A stretch of 64,000 nt of DNA from Rhizobacter sp. Root1238 (GTDB taxonomy: Bacteria > Pseudomonadota > Gammaproteobacteria > Burkholderiales > Burkholderiaceae_C), in contig NZ_LMDM01000001.1 in assembly GCF_001425825.1 (NCBI RefSeq), positions 442,204 through 506,203 on the forward strand, given 5' to 3'. This document shows positions 1 to 10,798 of this stretch, one piece after another; positions within the stretch are counted from its first letter, which is position 1; each line of letters begins with the position of its first letter. The notes beneath the pieces were generated by a model, which saw only the letters and a list, made by a program, of their open reading frames with translations, searched no databases and was not told where the DNA came from. Position numbers and translations under genes: made by a program.

Positions 1-249
<249 letters not shown>

Positions 250-280
250 GTGTCGGCTGCCGCAGCGCAGCGCGACCGCG

Positions 281-307
281 AAAGGCCTCCCCCGGGAGGC
301 CTTTTTT
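281..307 (+). terminator. Rho-independent terminator of gap
   Basis: Bases 281-291 and 294-304 form a near-perfect inverted repeat (AAAGGCCTCCC / GGGAGGCCTTT) that runs into a T tract at 302-307. It lies 32 bases after the gap stop codon. Confidence 0.9.
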
Positions 308-456
308 CATGGGCCGGCCCGCCGATCCGTTGCATCTGCACGGTCCGTGAAACCGAGTTGTCTCCAAGCGTGTCGGCCGATGTCCGGTTCACCCCTGGAC
401 ACACGGCCGATGCCTACACTGGCCGTTCCGGGCTGCGAGCCCCTTCAGGCTGTCCC

Positions 457-2439
457 ATGACGCGACTCATTTCCTGCTGCATCGCCTCGTTGCTGGCCGT
501 GGCGTTCGCGCCAGCGGCGTCGGCCGCCGAACAGGCGCCCGCCGTGCACAAGATCCCGGCCGAGATGCAGGCGCGGGTCATCGTCAAGTTCAAGGCCGAT
601 TCGAGCGCGATGCGGGCGCTGTCGGTTGCCAGCGGCAGCGCGCAGGCCGCGCCGCAGCAGGCGCAGGCGCTGTCGCAGCGGCTCGGCCTCGCGCTCAGCG
701 ACGGCCATGCGCTGACGGCGCGCAGCCAGGTCGTGAAGGCGAGCGGGCTCAGTTCGGCCGACCTGGCGGCGCGCCTGTCGGCGTTGTCCGATGTCGAATA
801 CGCCGTGCCGGACGGCCGGCGCCGCGCGTTCGCCGCGCCGAACGATCCGCTGTACGCCGGCGGCGCGAGCGTGTCGCCGACCGCCGGTCAGTGGTACCTG
901 CGCGCATCGACCGCCAGCCTGGTCTCGGCCATCAACGCCGAGACGGCCTGGGGCATCACCACCGGCAGCAGCAGCGTCGTCGTTGCGGTGCTGGACACCG
1001 GCATCCGCCCCGACCACCCGGAACTCGCCAGCAAGCTGCTGCCCGGCTACGACTTCGTCAGCGACGCCGCCACCGCGAACGACGGCAACGGCCGCGACAG
1101 CGACCCGAGCGATCCCGGCGACTGGATCTCGTCGACCGAGGACGCGAGCGGTGACTTCGCCGGCTGCGGTGTCGAGGGCAGCAGCTGGCACGGCACGCAG
1201 ACGGCCGGGCTGGTCGGCGCGTCGACCAACAACGGCAGCGGCATGGCCAGCATCGGACGCGACGTCAAGGTGCTGCCGGTGCGCGTGCTCGGCAAGTGCG
1301 GCGGCACCGACAGCGACATCATCGCGGCGATGCGCTGGGCCGCCGGTCTCGGGGTGGCCGGGGTGGCGACGAATGCCCACCCGGCCAAGGTGCTGAGCCT
1401 GAGCCTCGGGGGGGAGGGCACCTGCTCGCAGGCCTACAAGGACGCAATGACCGAGCTGACCACCGCCGGTGTCGTCGTCGTGGCCGCGGCCGGCAACGAC
1501 GGCCTCGCGGTCAACGTGCCGGCCAACTGCCCCGGCGTCGTCGGCGTGGCCGGCGTGCGCCACAGCGGCACCAAGGTCGGCTTCTCGAGCCTCGGGCCGG
1601 AGCTGACGATCGCCGCGCCCGCCGGCAACTGCGTCAACACGAGCGGCGCCTGCCTGTACCCGATCCTGACGACCACGAACACCGGCAGCACCACGCCGGT
1701 CGCCAGCGCCTACACCGACAGCGCGAACCCGTCGCTGGGCACCAGCTTCTCGACGCCGCTGGTGGCCGGCACGTTGGGGCTGATGTTCTCCGCCAACCCG
1801 AGCCTGACGCCTGCGCAAGCGATCGGCGTGCTGAAGAGCACCGCGCGTGCGTTCCCGAGCACCGGGGCGGGCGCCGGCGTGGCGGCCTGCAAGGCGCCGT
1901 CGGCGACCGCGCAGAGCGCCGAGTGCTACTGCACGACGACCACCTGCGGCGCCGGCCTGCTGGACGCCGGGGCGGCGGTGACCGCGGTGGCCCAGGTGGT
2001 GGCGCGCATCGATGCCGGCTCGTCCCGCACGACGCCCGGCGCTTCGATCACGCTGGACGGCAGCGGCTCGTCGGCACCAGCCGGCCATGCGATCACCGGC
2101 TACCAGTGGACGCTGACCGCCGGCAGCGACATCGCCAGCTTCACCAGCGCGACCAATGCCGCGACCGCGACGCTCGCGACCACGGCGGCCGGCAGCTTCA
2201 CCGTGAGCCTGACCGTCACCGACGACGCCGCGGCGCAAGCCACCAGCACCGCGTCGGTCACGGTGAGCGCGGGCACGACGCCGAGGTTGCCCCCCGCGCC
2301 GGGCCCTTCGACCACCGCGTCCAGCGGCGACAGCGGCGGCGGCGCCCTCGGCTGGCCGTGGCTGGCCGGGCTGCTGGCGGCGGTGCTGGCGCTGCAGCGG
2401 TCGTCGCGCGCGCGTCGTCGTCGCGTCATCCGCCGCTAG
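457..2439 (+). CDS. Secreted S8 family serine protease (subtilase) with PKD-like domain and GlyGly-CTERM-like tail
   Basis: 660-residue secreted subtilisin-like protease. Residues 1-24 are a signal peptide (hydrophobic core ending ASAA). A propeptide-like segment runs to about residue 120. The catalytic domain has Asp180 (VLDTG), His245 (SSWHGT) and Ser430 (GTSFSTP), so the triad is intact. Residues about 515-610 look like a PKD/Ig-like fold (ITLDGSGSSAPAG). The C-terminus is a GGGALGW motif, a hydrophobic helix and an Arg-rich end, the layout of GlyGly-CTERM sorting signals processed by rhombosortase in other proteobacteria. I chose ATG 457 because it places the signal peptide at the N-terminus; the frame is open further upstream (to 250), but that stretch overlaps the gap terminator. 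No good ribosome binding site is visible. The next gene is a paralogue in the same direction. Confidence 0.93.
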   Translation: MTRLISCCIASLLAVAFAPAASAAEQAPAVHKIPAEMQARVIVKFKADSSAMRALSVASGSAQAAPQQAQALSQRLGLALSDGHALTARSQVVKASGLSSADLAARLSALSDVEYAVPDGRRRAFAAPNDPLYAGGASVSPTAGQWYLRASTASLVSAINAETAWGITTGSSSVVVAVLDTGIRPDHPELASKLLPGYDFVSDAATANDGNGRDSDPSDPGDWISSTEDASGDFAGCGVEGSSWHGTQTAGLVGASTNNGSGMASIGRDVKVLPVRVLGKCGGTDSDIIAAMRWAAGLGVAGVATNAHPAKVLSLSLGGEGTCSQAYKDAMTELTTAGVVVVAAAGNDGLAVNVPANCPGVVGVAGVRHSGTKVGFSSLGPELTIAAPAGNCVNTSGACLYPILTTTNTGSTTPVASAYTDSANPSLGTSFSTPLVAGTLGLMFSANPSLTPAQAIGVLKSTARAFPSTGAGAGVAACKAPSATAQSAECYCTTTTCGAGLLDAGAAVTAVAQVVARIDAGSSRTTPGASITLDGSGSSAPAGHAITGYQWTLTAGSDIASFTSATNAATATLATTAAGSFTVSLTVTDDAAAQATSTASVTVSAGTTPRLPPAPGPSTTASSGDSGGGALGWPWLAGLLAAVLALQRSSRARRRRVIRR

Positions 2440-2500
2440 CCCTTGCACACAACTTGAAGCACGGCATTGGGGCATGATCTCCGCTCGACGGAGACACCCC

Positions 2501-4288
2501 ATGCGCCACTTTCTGACACTCCCTTGCGCCGTCGCGGTGCTCGGGGCCCTGGCCGCCGGCCACGCCGCGGCCGCCTCGCCCCAGCCCGAACGGCTTTTGA
2601 CGACCACGGCGACCGCGCCGCGCGCGCTCGGGCTGCTGGTCAAGCTGAAGGATGCGCCGTCGCACGAGCAGGCCGCGGCCCTCGGCGCGACGAAGGCGGG
2701 CACCGAACGGCTGCAGGGCGTGATGCGCGCGTCGGGCCTCACCGCGCTGAAGATCTCGCCGAACGGGCGCGCGGCGCAGCGGGTCGATTTCGACCACGTG
2801 CTGACGGCCGGCGAGGCTGCGGCGATGGCCGCCAGGCTGCGCGCGCAGCCGGAGGTCGAATGGGTCGTCACCAACGACCTGGAGCGCCGGCTGGCGCTGC
2901 CGAACGACCCGCGCTTCCCGAAGACCGCCGGCACCACCGGGCAATGGTGGTTGCAGCCGGTCAGCGGCTCGAACCTGAACGCTGCGGTCGACCGCATGCG
3001 CGGCGTGCCGGGGGTGCAGGGTGCGTGGGACACGAGCACCGGCAATGCCGCGGTCACGATCGCGATCCTCGATTCGGGCGTGACGGTTCACCCCGACCTG
3101 TCGGCCGCACGCTATTGGCCGGGACGCGATTTCGTCTCGGAGATCGAGTACTCGAATGACGGCAACGGCTGGGACACCGACCCGAGCGATCCCGGCGACT
3201 GGGTCACGCAGGCCGACCTGGGCGACCCCGCGTTCGCCGGCTGCGGCGTCGAGGACAGCTCGTGGCACGGCACCACGACGGCCGGCATCGCGGCGGCGTC
3301 CAGCAACGACGGCGTCGGCGTGGCCGGCGTCAACTGGACCAGCCGGGTGCTGCCGGTGCGCATCTCCGGCAAGTGCGGCGCGACGGTCGGCGACATCGTC
3401 GACGGCATGCGCTGGGCCGCCGGCCTGTCGGTGCTGGACAGCAGCAACAACACGATCCCGGTCAACCCGCACCCGGCGCGCGTGATCAACCTGAGCTTCG
3501 GCGGCAGCAGTGCCTGCAACGCCGCCTACCAGAGCGCGATCGACGACCTGGCCGCGGTGAAGACCGTGGTGGTTGCGCCAGCCGGCAACGAAAGCGGCGG
3601 CGTGACGCGACCGGCCAACTGCAGCGGCGTGGTCGGCGTCGCCGCGGTGAACCGCGACGGCTTCAAGGCCAGCTATTCGAACTTCGGCCCGAGCATCCAG
3701 ATCGCGACGGTCGGCGGCGACAGCTCGCAGATCGGCGCCTGGGGCAGCACGGTCAACGACGACGGGCTGCTGACGATCAGCAACAGCGGCTCCAGCAACC
3801 CGGGCACCGGCAACTACGTCAACGTGTTCGGCACCAGCTTCTCGACGCCGCTGGTGTCCGGCGTGCTGAGCCTGATGGTCAGCGTCAACCCGAACCTCAC
3901 GACCGCGCAGCTGATCGACGGGCTCAAGCGCAGCGCGCGGCCGCACGTCACGTCGCCGGTGGTCGGGGCGTGTGCGAACGCGAACCCGGGGCGCTGCATC
4001 TGCACGACGAGCACCTGCGGCGCCGGGCTGATGGATGCGGCGCAGGCGCTGGTGTATGCGGCGAACCCGACCGGCTACACCGCGCCGAACTGGTCGTCGG
4101 TCGTGATCGACACGCCGGCGCTGCGGGCCGCGGCGGCCCAGGGCCAGGACCTGCCGGGCAACGGCGAAAGCGATCCGGTGACGCCGCCGATCAACCCGCC
4201 GGGGGATGGTGGCGGGGCGCTGGGATTCGGCTGGCTGCTGGGGCTGCTGGCGGCGGTGGTGGCGCTGCGACGTACTGCGCCGGTTTGA
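2501..4288 (+). CDS. Second secreted S8 family serine protease with GlyGly-CTERM-like tail
   Basis: 595-residue paralogue of the protease just upstream (61-bp gap), similar throughout the catalytic domain but without the PKD-like domain. Signal peptide at residues 1-26, prodomain to about 125, catalytic Asp191 (ILDSG), His256 (SSWHGT) and Ser446 (GTSFSTP). The C-terminus (GDGGGALGFGWLLGL, hydrophobic helix, then ALRR) is again a GlyGly-CTERM-like tail. ATG 2501 has GGAG eight bases upstream; an upstream in-frame ATG at 2474 would add nine residues in front of the signal peptide and is less likely. The two genes look like a tandem duplication that kept one export and sorting route. Substrates are unknown. 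Confidence 0.93.
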   Translation: MRHFLTLPCAVAVLGALAAGHAAAASPQPERLLTTTATAPRALGLLVKLKDAPSHEQAAALGATKAGTERLQGVMRASGLTALKISPNGRAAQRVDFDHVLTAGEAAAMAARLRAQPEVEWVVTNDLERRLALPNDPRFPKTAGTTGQWWLQPVSGSNLNAAVDRMRGVPGVQGAWDTSTGNAAVTIAILDSGVTVHPDLSAARYWPGRDFVSEIEYSNDGNGWDTDPSDPGDWVTQADLGDPAFAGCGVEDSSWHGTTTAGIAAASSNDGVGVAGVNWTSRVLPVRISGKCGATVGDIVDGMRWAAGLSVLDSSNNTIPVNPHPARVINLSFGGSSACNAAYQSAIDDLAAVKTVVVAPAGNESGGVTRPANCSGVVGVAAVNRDGFKASYSNFGPSIQIATVGGDSSQIGAWGSTVNDDGLLTISNSGSSNPGTGNYVNVFGTSFSTPLVSGVLSLMVSVNPNLTTAQLIDGLKRSARPHVTSPVVGACANANPGRCICTTSTCGAGLMDAAQALVYAANPTGYTAPNWSSVVIDTPALRAAAAQGQDLPGNGESDPVTPPINPPGDGGGALGFGWLLGLLAAVVALRRTAPV

Positions 4289-4322
4289 TCCACGGACCCG
4301 GATCGTCATCCGGGCTACGGTT

Positions 4323-4988
4323 CTACCTCGCGCAGCTGCCGAACGGGCGGCCGAGCAGCGCGTCGGATTTCAGTGCCATCACCTGCGCCCACAGCGCGTC
4401 GTCCGCGCGCGGGATGCGCAGCGAATGGCTGACGCCGGGCGCCGACAGCTGCGCGACGCGGGCGGTGCGCACGCCGCGCTGCGTCAGCTCGGCCAGCGCC
4501 TTCTCGGCCGAATCCCTGTTGTCGAAACGGCCGAGCGACAGGCCGACCTCGAACTCCGGCGCGTTGCGCAGTTCTTCGTACGGCACCTTCATCCGCTTCA
4601 GCTCGTCTTCCTTCTTCTGCAGGCCTTCGCGGTTCGGGAACTTGCCCATGTAGACCATCCAGACCGCCGGCAGCTCGTTCCTCACGCTGCTCCAGCTGCC
4701 GGGCGGCAACGCGCTCTGCAGCGCGGATTCGGCGCTGGCGATCTGCGCCGGCGTGTAGGGGCCGGCCTCCAGGCAGGCCAGCGCCGGCTCGCCGGGGCCG
4801 CCGGCCGGCGCCGACGCCGTGCTCGACGGCAGGATGTGCACGCTGTCGGCCCGCACCTGGCGCGCCAGCCGCTCGGGCTCGCGGTCGCCTTGCGCGCGCA
4901 CGCCGACCACGCCGTCGAGCTGCCCCTGCGTCCAGGCCCAGAAGCCCAGGTTCGCGAGCACCAGCAACAGCACGACCGCACGCAGCAT
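4323..4988 (-). CDS. SPOR domain-containing membrane protein
   Basis: 221 residues. Residues 1-20 are a membrane anchor (LRAVVLLLVLANLGFWAW). After a Pro/Ala-rich linker, residues about 105-190 have the look of a SPOR domain (VWMVYMGKFPNREGLQKKEDELKRM, then VGLSLGRFDNRDSAEKALAELTQRG). SPOR domains bind septal peptidoglycan lacking stem peptides. The start codon overlaps the birA stop by one base (TGATG), so the two genes are co-transcribed and probably translationally coupled. A SPOR-type gene after birA is common in Burkholderiales. The specific division role is inference. Confidence 0.85.
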   Translation of the reverse strand: MLRAVVLLLVLANLGFWAWTQGQLDGVVGVRAQGDREPERLARQVRADSVHILPSSTASAPAGGPGEPALACLEAGPYTPAQIASAESALQSALPPGSWSSVRNELPAVWMVYMGKFPNREGLQKKEDELKRMKVPYEELRNAPEFEVGLSLGRFDNRDSAEKALAELTQRGVRTARVAQLSAPGVSHSLRIPRADDALWAQVMALKSDALLGRPFGSCAR

Positions 4989-6001
4989 CAGGCGTCCTCG
5001 GCCGGCACGTCGGGCGCGCCGCCGTCGGACGGCGTCAGGCGCACGCTGACCTCGCCGCTGCCGACCTCGCGCGGGCCGTCGACGGTGATCACGCGCAGCA
5101 TGCCGTTGGCGCTGACGCCGTCGGCGATGCCCTCGGCCACGTCGGGCTGCGTCGTCGTGATCGCGCGGCCGCGCAGCAGGTCGCGCTCCGCGAAGCGGTC
5201 GACGAAGGCACCGAAGCCGCGCCGGTTGAATTCGATCAGCGCCTTCACCAGCGGCAGCGCGACGCGCGCCAGCGTGGCCGGGGCGGTCAGCGTGGCGTCG
5301 AGCTCCTGCACGCAGCCGTAGCCGGTGTTCAGCTCGGTGGTGGCATGCATCGGCTGCACGTTGATGCCGATGCCGATCACCGCGAGCCGCCGCTTGCCGG
5401 CGGCCACCGTCTCGATCAGCACGCCGCCGAGCTTGCGGCCCAGCCGGCTGCCGGGCTGCGCGAGGGCACCGGTCTCGGCGCCGGGCTCCATCAGCCACAG
5501 GTCGTTGGGCCACTTCAGGCCGATGCGCGGTGCGCTCGTGTCGCCCGGCGTGCGCGGGTCGAGCGCTTCGGCCAGCGCGACGCCGACCGCCAGCGACAGC
5601 CCGGACCAGTCGGGCGGGTTCATCGGCAGCGACAGCGAGAAGGTCAGCGACGCGACCGGCGCGGCCTTCCAGACCCGGCCCATGCGGCCGCGCCCGCCGG
5701 TCTGGTGCTCGGCCACCAGCAGGCAGGGCTGCACATCGGCGGCACGCCGGCCGAACGCGGCGCTCTCGACGCTGCGGCGCACCTGCACCAGCTCGGCCGC
5801 GGCCTCGTCGATCGCGCTCATGTTGACGCGGGCGCGTTCGAGCAGCGCGGTGTTGGTCGACGAGATGCGCGCGACCACCTCGACGCTCAACCCCGGCAGC
5901 AGCGGCTCGAGCTGCTGCCACAGCGCCTCGGCGCCCCAGTGCTGCGGCGTCGGCGCGGGCAGCGTCGGATCGGGGGTGTCGTCTTCGGGGAGGTCGCTCA
6001 T
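4988..6001 (-). CDS. birA: Biotin--[acetyl-CoA-carboxylase] ligase
   Basis: 337-residue biotin protein ligase, which adenylates biotin and transfers it to the carrier lysine of acetyl-CoA carboxylase. The biotinyl-AMP loop GRGRMGR and the KWPNDL motif are both present, followed by GGVLIE and IGIGINV and a C-terminal SH3-like domain. There is no N-terminal winged-helix DNA-binding domain of the E. coli BirA kind, so this is a ligase without the repressor function. An insertion rich in Gly/Ala follows KWPNDLWLM. It heads a two-gene unit with the SPOR gene. Confidence 0.93.
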   Translation of the reverse strand: MSDLPEDDTPDPTLPAPTPQHWGAEALWQQLEPLLPGLSVEVVARISSTNTALLERARVNMSAIDEAAAELVQVRRSVESAAFGRRAADVQPCLLVAEHQTGGRGRMGRVWKAAPVASLTFSLSLPMNPPDWSGLSLAVGVALAEALDPRTPGDTSAPRIGLKWPNDLWLMEPGAETGALAQPGSRLGRKLGGVLIETVAAGKRRLAVIGIGINVQPMHATTELNTGYGCVQELDATLTAPATLARVALPLVKALIEFNRRGFGAFVDRFAERDLLRGRAITTTQPDVAEGIADGVSANGMLRVITVDGPREVGSGEVSVRLTPSDGGAPDVPAEDA

Positions 6002-6038
6002 CGCAGTCTCGGCGTTCGGCTTTCGACGTCCCAGCGGG

Positions 6039-6590
6039 TCAGCGCTTGGGGGCCAGCATCGTGCCGCGGCAGTTGCGGGTGCCGCAGCGGCATTCGTATT
6101 CCTTCTTCAGCTTCGGCGTGTAGCGCTCGTCGATGATCAGGCCGTAGTCGTAGAACAGTTCCTCGCCCGGCTTGATGGCGCGCCGGGCCTTGATGAACAC
6201 CCGGCCGTCGATCTCGTCGGATTCGCAGTTCGGCGTGCAGGCATGGTTGATCCAGCGCGCCGCGTTGCCACCGTACTTGGCGTCGATCGCCATGTCGCCG
6301 TCGAGCTGGAAGTAGAAGGTGTGGTTCGGGTCCTTCGGGTCGTGCGGGTGGCGGCGCAGCGCCTCTTCCCACGGAATGACCTCGCCCTTGTACTCGATGA
6401 CGACCTCGCCGCGGGCGATCGGGGCGATCGCGAACACGCCCTTGCCGTGCACGCCGGAGCGGCGCACCTGGATGCGCCGGCCGGCGGCAGCCGCCTGGCC
6501 CGCAGCCTTCACGGGTGTCGGCGCGGGGGTCGGTCTGGACCGAGGGGACTTGGCGGTGCCGGCTTGCGTCATCGATTTCTTTGGGTACAT
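6039..6590 (-). CDS. SET domain-containing protein (putative protein-lysine methyltransferase)
   Basis: About 183 residues with a SET domain, the fold of lysine methyltransferases that use S-adenosylmethionine. Visible hallmarks are the N-terminal VHGKGVFA, the NHACTPNC motif that binds the cofactor, the catalytic-tyrosine segment ELFYDYG, and a post-SET-like cysteine cluster (CRCGTRNC). The N-terminal 30 residues are Ala/Pro/Lys-rich and probably disordered. Two other in-frame ATGs (6599 and 6572) could be the start; none has a strong ribosome binding site. The gene is divergent from topB across 108 bp. SET proteins occur in a minority of bacteria; the substrate is not known from the sequence. 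Confidence 0.88.
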   Translation of the reverse strand: MYPKKSMTQAGTAKSPRSRPTPAPTPVKAAGQAAAAGRRIQVRRSGVHGKGVFAIAPIARGEVVIEYKGEVIPWEEALRRHPHDPKDPNHTFYFQLDGDMAIDAKYGGNAARWINHACTPNCESDEIDGRVFIKARRAIKPGEELFYDYGLIIDERYTPKLKKEYECRCGTRNCRGTMLAPKR

Positions 6591-6601
6591 TGAATTCATG
6601 G

Positions 6602-6638
6602 GTGCGCGCGCGTGCCTGCGCATGCGTGCATGCGCGCG
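6602..6638. other. Alternating purine-pyrimidine tract (Z-DNA-prone)
   Basis: Bases 6602-6615 and 6617-6638 alternate purine and pyrimidine strictly, mostly GC and GT/CA steps, with a single phase break at 6616. The tract lies in the divergent SET/topB promoter region. Confidence 0.6.
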
Positions 6639-6698
6639 AGAAGCCCGGATTGTAGAGAGCACGCGCCGACCCCGGCCGAGCCATCACCAGAAAGTCCC

Positions 6699-9374
<2,676 letters not shown>

Positions 9375-9417
9375 ACCGAGCGGGCCTGAACGTTACTGGT
9401 AGGTATTCATTCATTCC

Positions 9418-9500
9418 TTTGTCACGACATTTGTCACAACGAGTCTCTCGTAGCGGCGTGTTGTGACTCCTGTGTAGTGCGACACTGCGCCCACTACAAG
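9418..9500. promoter_or_regulatory. Upstream region of the PhnD-like gene with GTCAC repeats
   Basis: The 251-bp gap between topB and the next gene carries TTTGTCAC twice (9418-9425 and 9430-9437, 12 bp apart) and the inverted form GTTGTGAC at 9460-9467. GTAGTG (9475-9480) and CACTAC (9493-9498) form a further small inverted repeat. This is a candidate operator cluster; no clear -35/-10 pair is visible. Confidence 0.35.
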
Positions 9501-9625
9501 TGCGCACACACTCGGCGCGGTCACCGGTCGTCCCACACCGACGACCGACCTGCACCGGGGTGATGCGGCGGCGCGGCCCTGTCGTGGGAGGCCGCAAGCG
9601 TCCAACACAGGAACAGGGATCCCGA

Positions 9626-10441
9626 ATGAAACTGCGTGACTTCCGTTGGCTGGCCGCCGTGGCGCTGTTCGCCTGTGCGCCGTGGGCCCAGGCCCTGGTC
9701 TTTGCGGTCAACGAGGGCGTGACCTACCGCGTCCCGGCCGAAGAGATCCGCGCCAAGTACGCCGCGATCGCGGCCGACCTGAGCAAGATCCTGAAGCAGC
9801 CGGTCAGCATCGAGCCGATCGGCGACTACCCGTCGCTCAAGCGCGGGCTGGCCGAGAAGAGCTACGACCTGGCGATGGTGCACCCGGCGCACATCTCGAT
9901 CGCCGCGATCAAGAGCCCGGGCTACAAGCTGGTCGCGGTGACCAAGGGCTTCCTGGAGTACCGGGCCAGCTTCCTCGTCAAGGCCGACTCGCCGGTGACC
10001 TCGCTGGCCGACCTGAAGGGCCGCAAGCTCGGGGCGCCGGACGAAGACTCGATCACCGCGTGGATGGTGCGCGCGACCTTGCGCGACGCGATCGGCGACC
10101 CGAAGCTGGTCGCCACCACCTACACCCGCTACCAGGACGCGGTGCCGTTCTTCGTCGAGAACAACCTGACGCAGGCCGGCGCGACCGCGTCGAACGCGGT
10201 CGTCAAGGACTGGCTGGCCAAGGGCGGCAAGGTGATGTTCAAGTCCAAGCCGGTGCCGATCAAGCACATCATCGCGAGCCCGAACCTGTCGGCCGAGCAG
10301 GTCGAGAAGGTGCGCGAGTACCTGCTCGGTCTGGACGGCAGCGAAGAAGGCCGCAAGAAGCTCGAACCGACCAAGTTCCAGGGCTTCGTGCGCTACGACG
10401 ACGCCGCGATGATGGCGGTCGGGACCTGGCTGGGGCTGTGA
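9626..10441 (+). CDS. Periplasmic phosphate/phosphonate-type substrate-binding protein (PhnD family)
   Basis: 271 residues. The signal peptide is residues 1-23 (ending AQA). The mature part is a two-lobed type-2 periplasmic binding fold of the PhnD/phosphate-phosphonate family: YDLAMVHPAHISIAA, KGFLEYRASFLVKADSPVTSLADLKGRKLGAPDEDS, and later QAGATASNAVVKDWLAKGG. No permease or ATPase gene is adjacent, so it is an orphan binding protein. It may serve a distant transporter or a sensor. The ligand is not predictable; phosphite, phosphonate and thiamine-precursor binders all fall in this fold. Confidence 0.85.
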   Translation: MKLRDFRWLAAVALFACAPWAQALVFAVNEGVTYRVPAEEIRAKYAAIAADLSKILKQPVSIEPIGDYPSLKRGLAEKSYDLAMVHPAHISIAAIKSPGYKLVAVTKGFLEYRASFLVKADSPVTSLADLKGRKLGAPDEDSITAWMVRATLRDAIGDPKLVATTYTRYQDAVPFFVENNLTQAGATASNAVVKDWLAKGGKVMFKSKPVPIKHIIASPNLSAEQVEKVREYLLGLDGSEEGRKKLEPTKFQGFVRYDDAAMMAVGTWLGL

Positions 10442-10522
10442 GCCGCCAGCGGATCCGGCGCCCACGCGACGGATCCGGACCTGGGTTCGTGCTGGTTGAA
10501 CTGTCGGCCACCGCCGCCTAAT

Positions 10523-10549
10523 CTCGGAAAGCCGGTAACGTTTTCCGAG
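10523..10549. promoter_or_regulatory. Inverted repeat overlapping the ribosome binding site of the lipoprotein gene
   Basis: CTCGGAAA (10523-10530) and TTTCCGAG (10542-10549) form an 8-bp perfect inverted repeat with an 11-base spacer. Its right arm touches the GAGGAG ribosome binding site at 10547-10552. It could be an operator or an RNA hairpin that limits translation. Confidence 0.35.
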
Positions 10550-10558
10550 GAGCCCGCC

Positions 10559-10771
10559 ATGCTGCGTGTTGTTCGTGCGTTCAGTGTCGTGCCCGTGTTG
10601 CTGCTCGGCGCCTGCGCCGGCCTGCCGGGCGGATCCACCCAGGAGGTCGACCAGCAAAGGGTGGCCTCCATCGATCGCGCCGCCCTCGGACGGGGCGTCA
10701 AGGTCTACTGGGTGAGCATGCCGACGAAGCGGGTCGCGCCCGCAGCGGCCACGTCGGCCGCACCCGGGTGA
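10559..10771 (+). CDS. Small lipoprotein, function unknown
   Basis: 70 residues. The N-terminus is a lipoprotein signal: Arg-containing start, hydrophobic core and lipobox LGAC, so Cys19 or close by would be acylated. The mature part is short and has no domain I recognise (VDQQRVASIDRAALGRGVKVYWVSMPTKR, split here from an Ala-rich end). GAGGAG lies six bases upstream of ATG 10559, a strong ribosome binding site that supports a real gene. It lies between the PhnD-like gene and an AEC transporter without obvious functional link. Confidence 0.75.
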   Translation: MLRVVRAFSVVPVLLLGACAGLPGGSTQEVDQQRVASIDRAALGRGVKVYWVSMPTKRVAPAAATSAAPG

Positions 10772-10798
10772 CCGGAGGGCTTGATCGATACTGGCGCG

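Noticed and set aside
445-3057. Long open frame on the minus strand (870 codons) opposite the proteases
   Set aside because: Composition is His/Arg/Gly-rich without domains, and it is the mirror of strongly coding plus-strand frames; a high-GC shadow.
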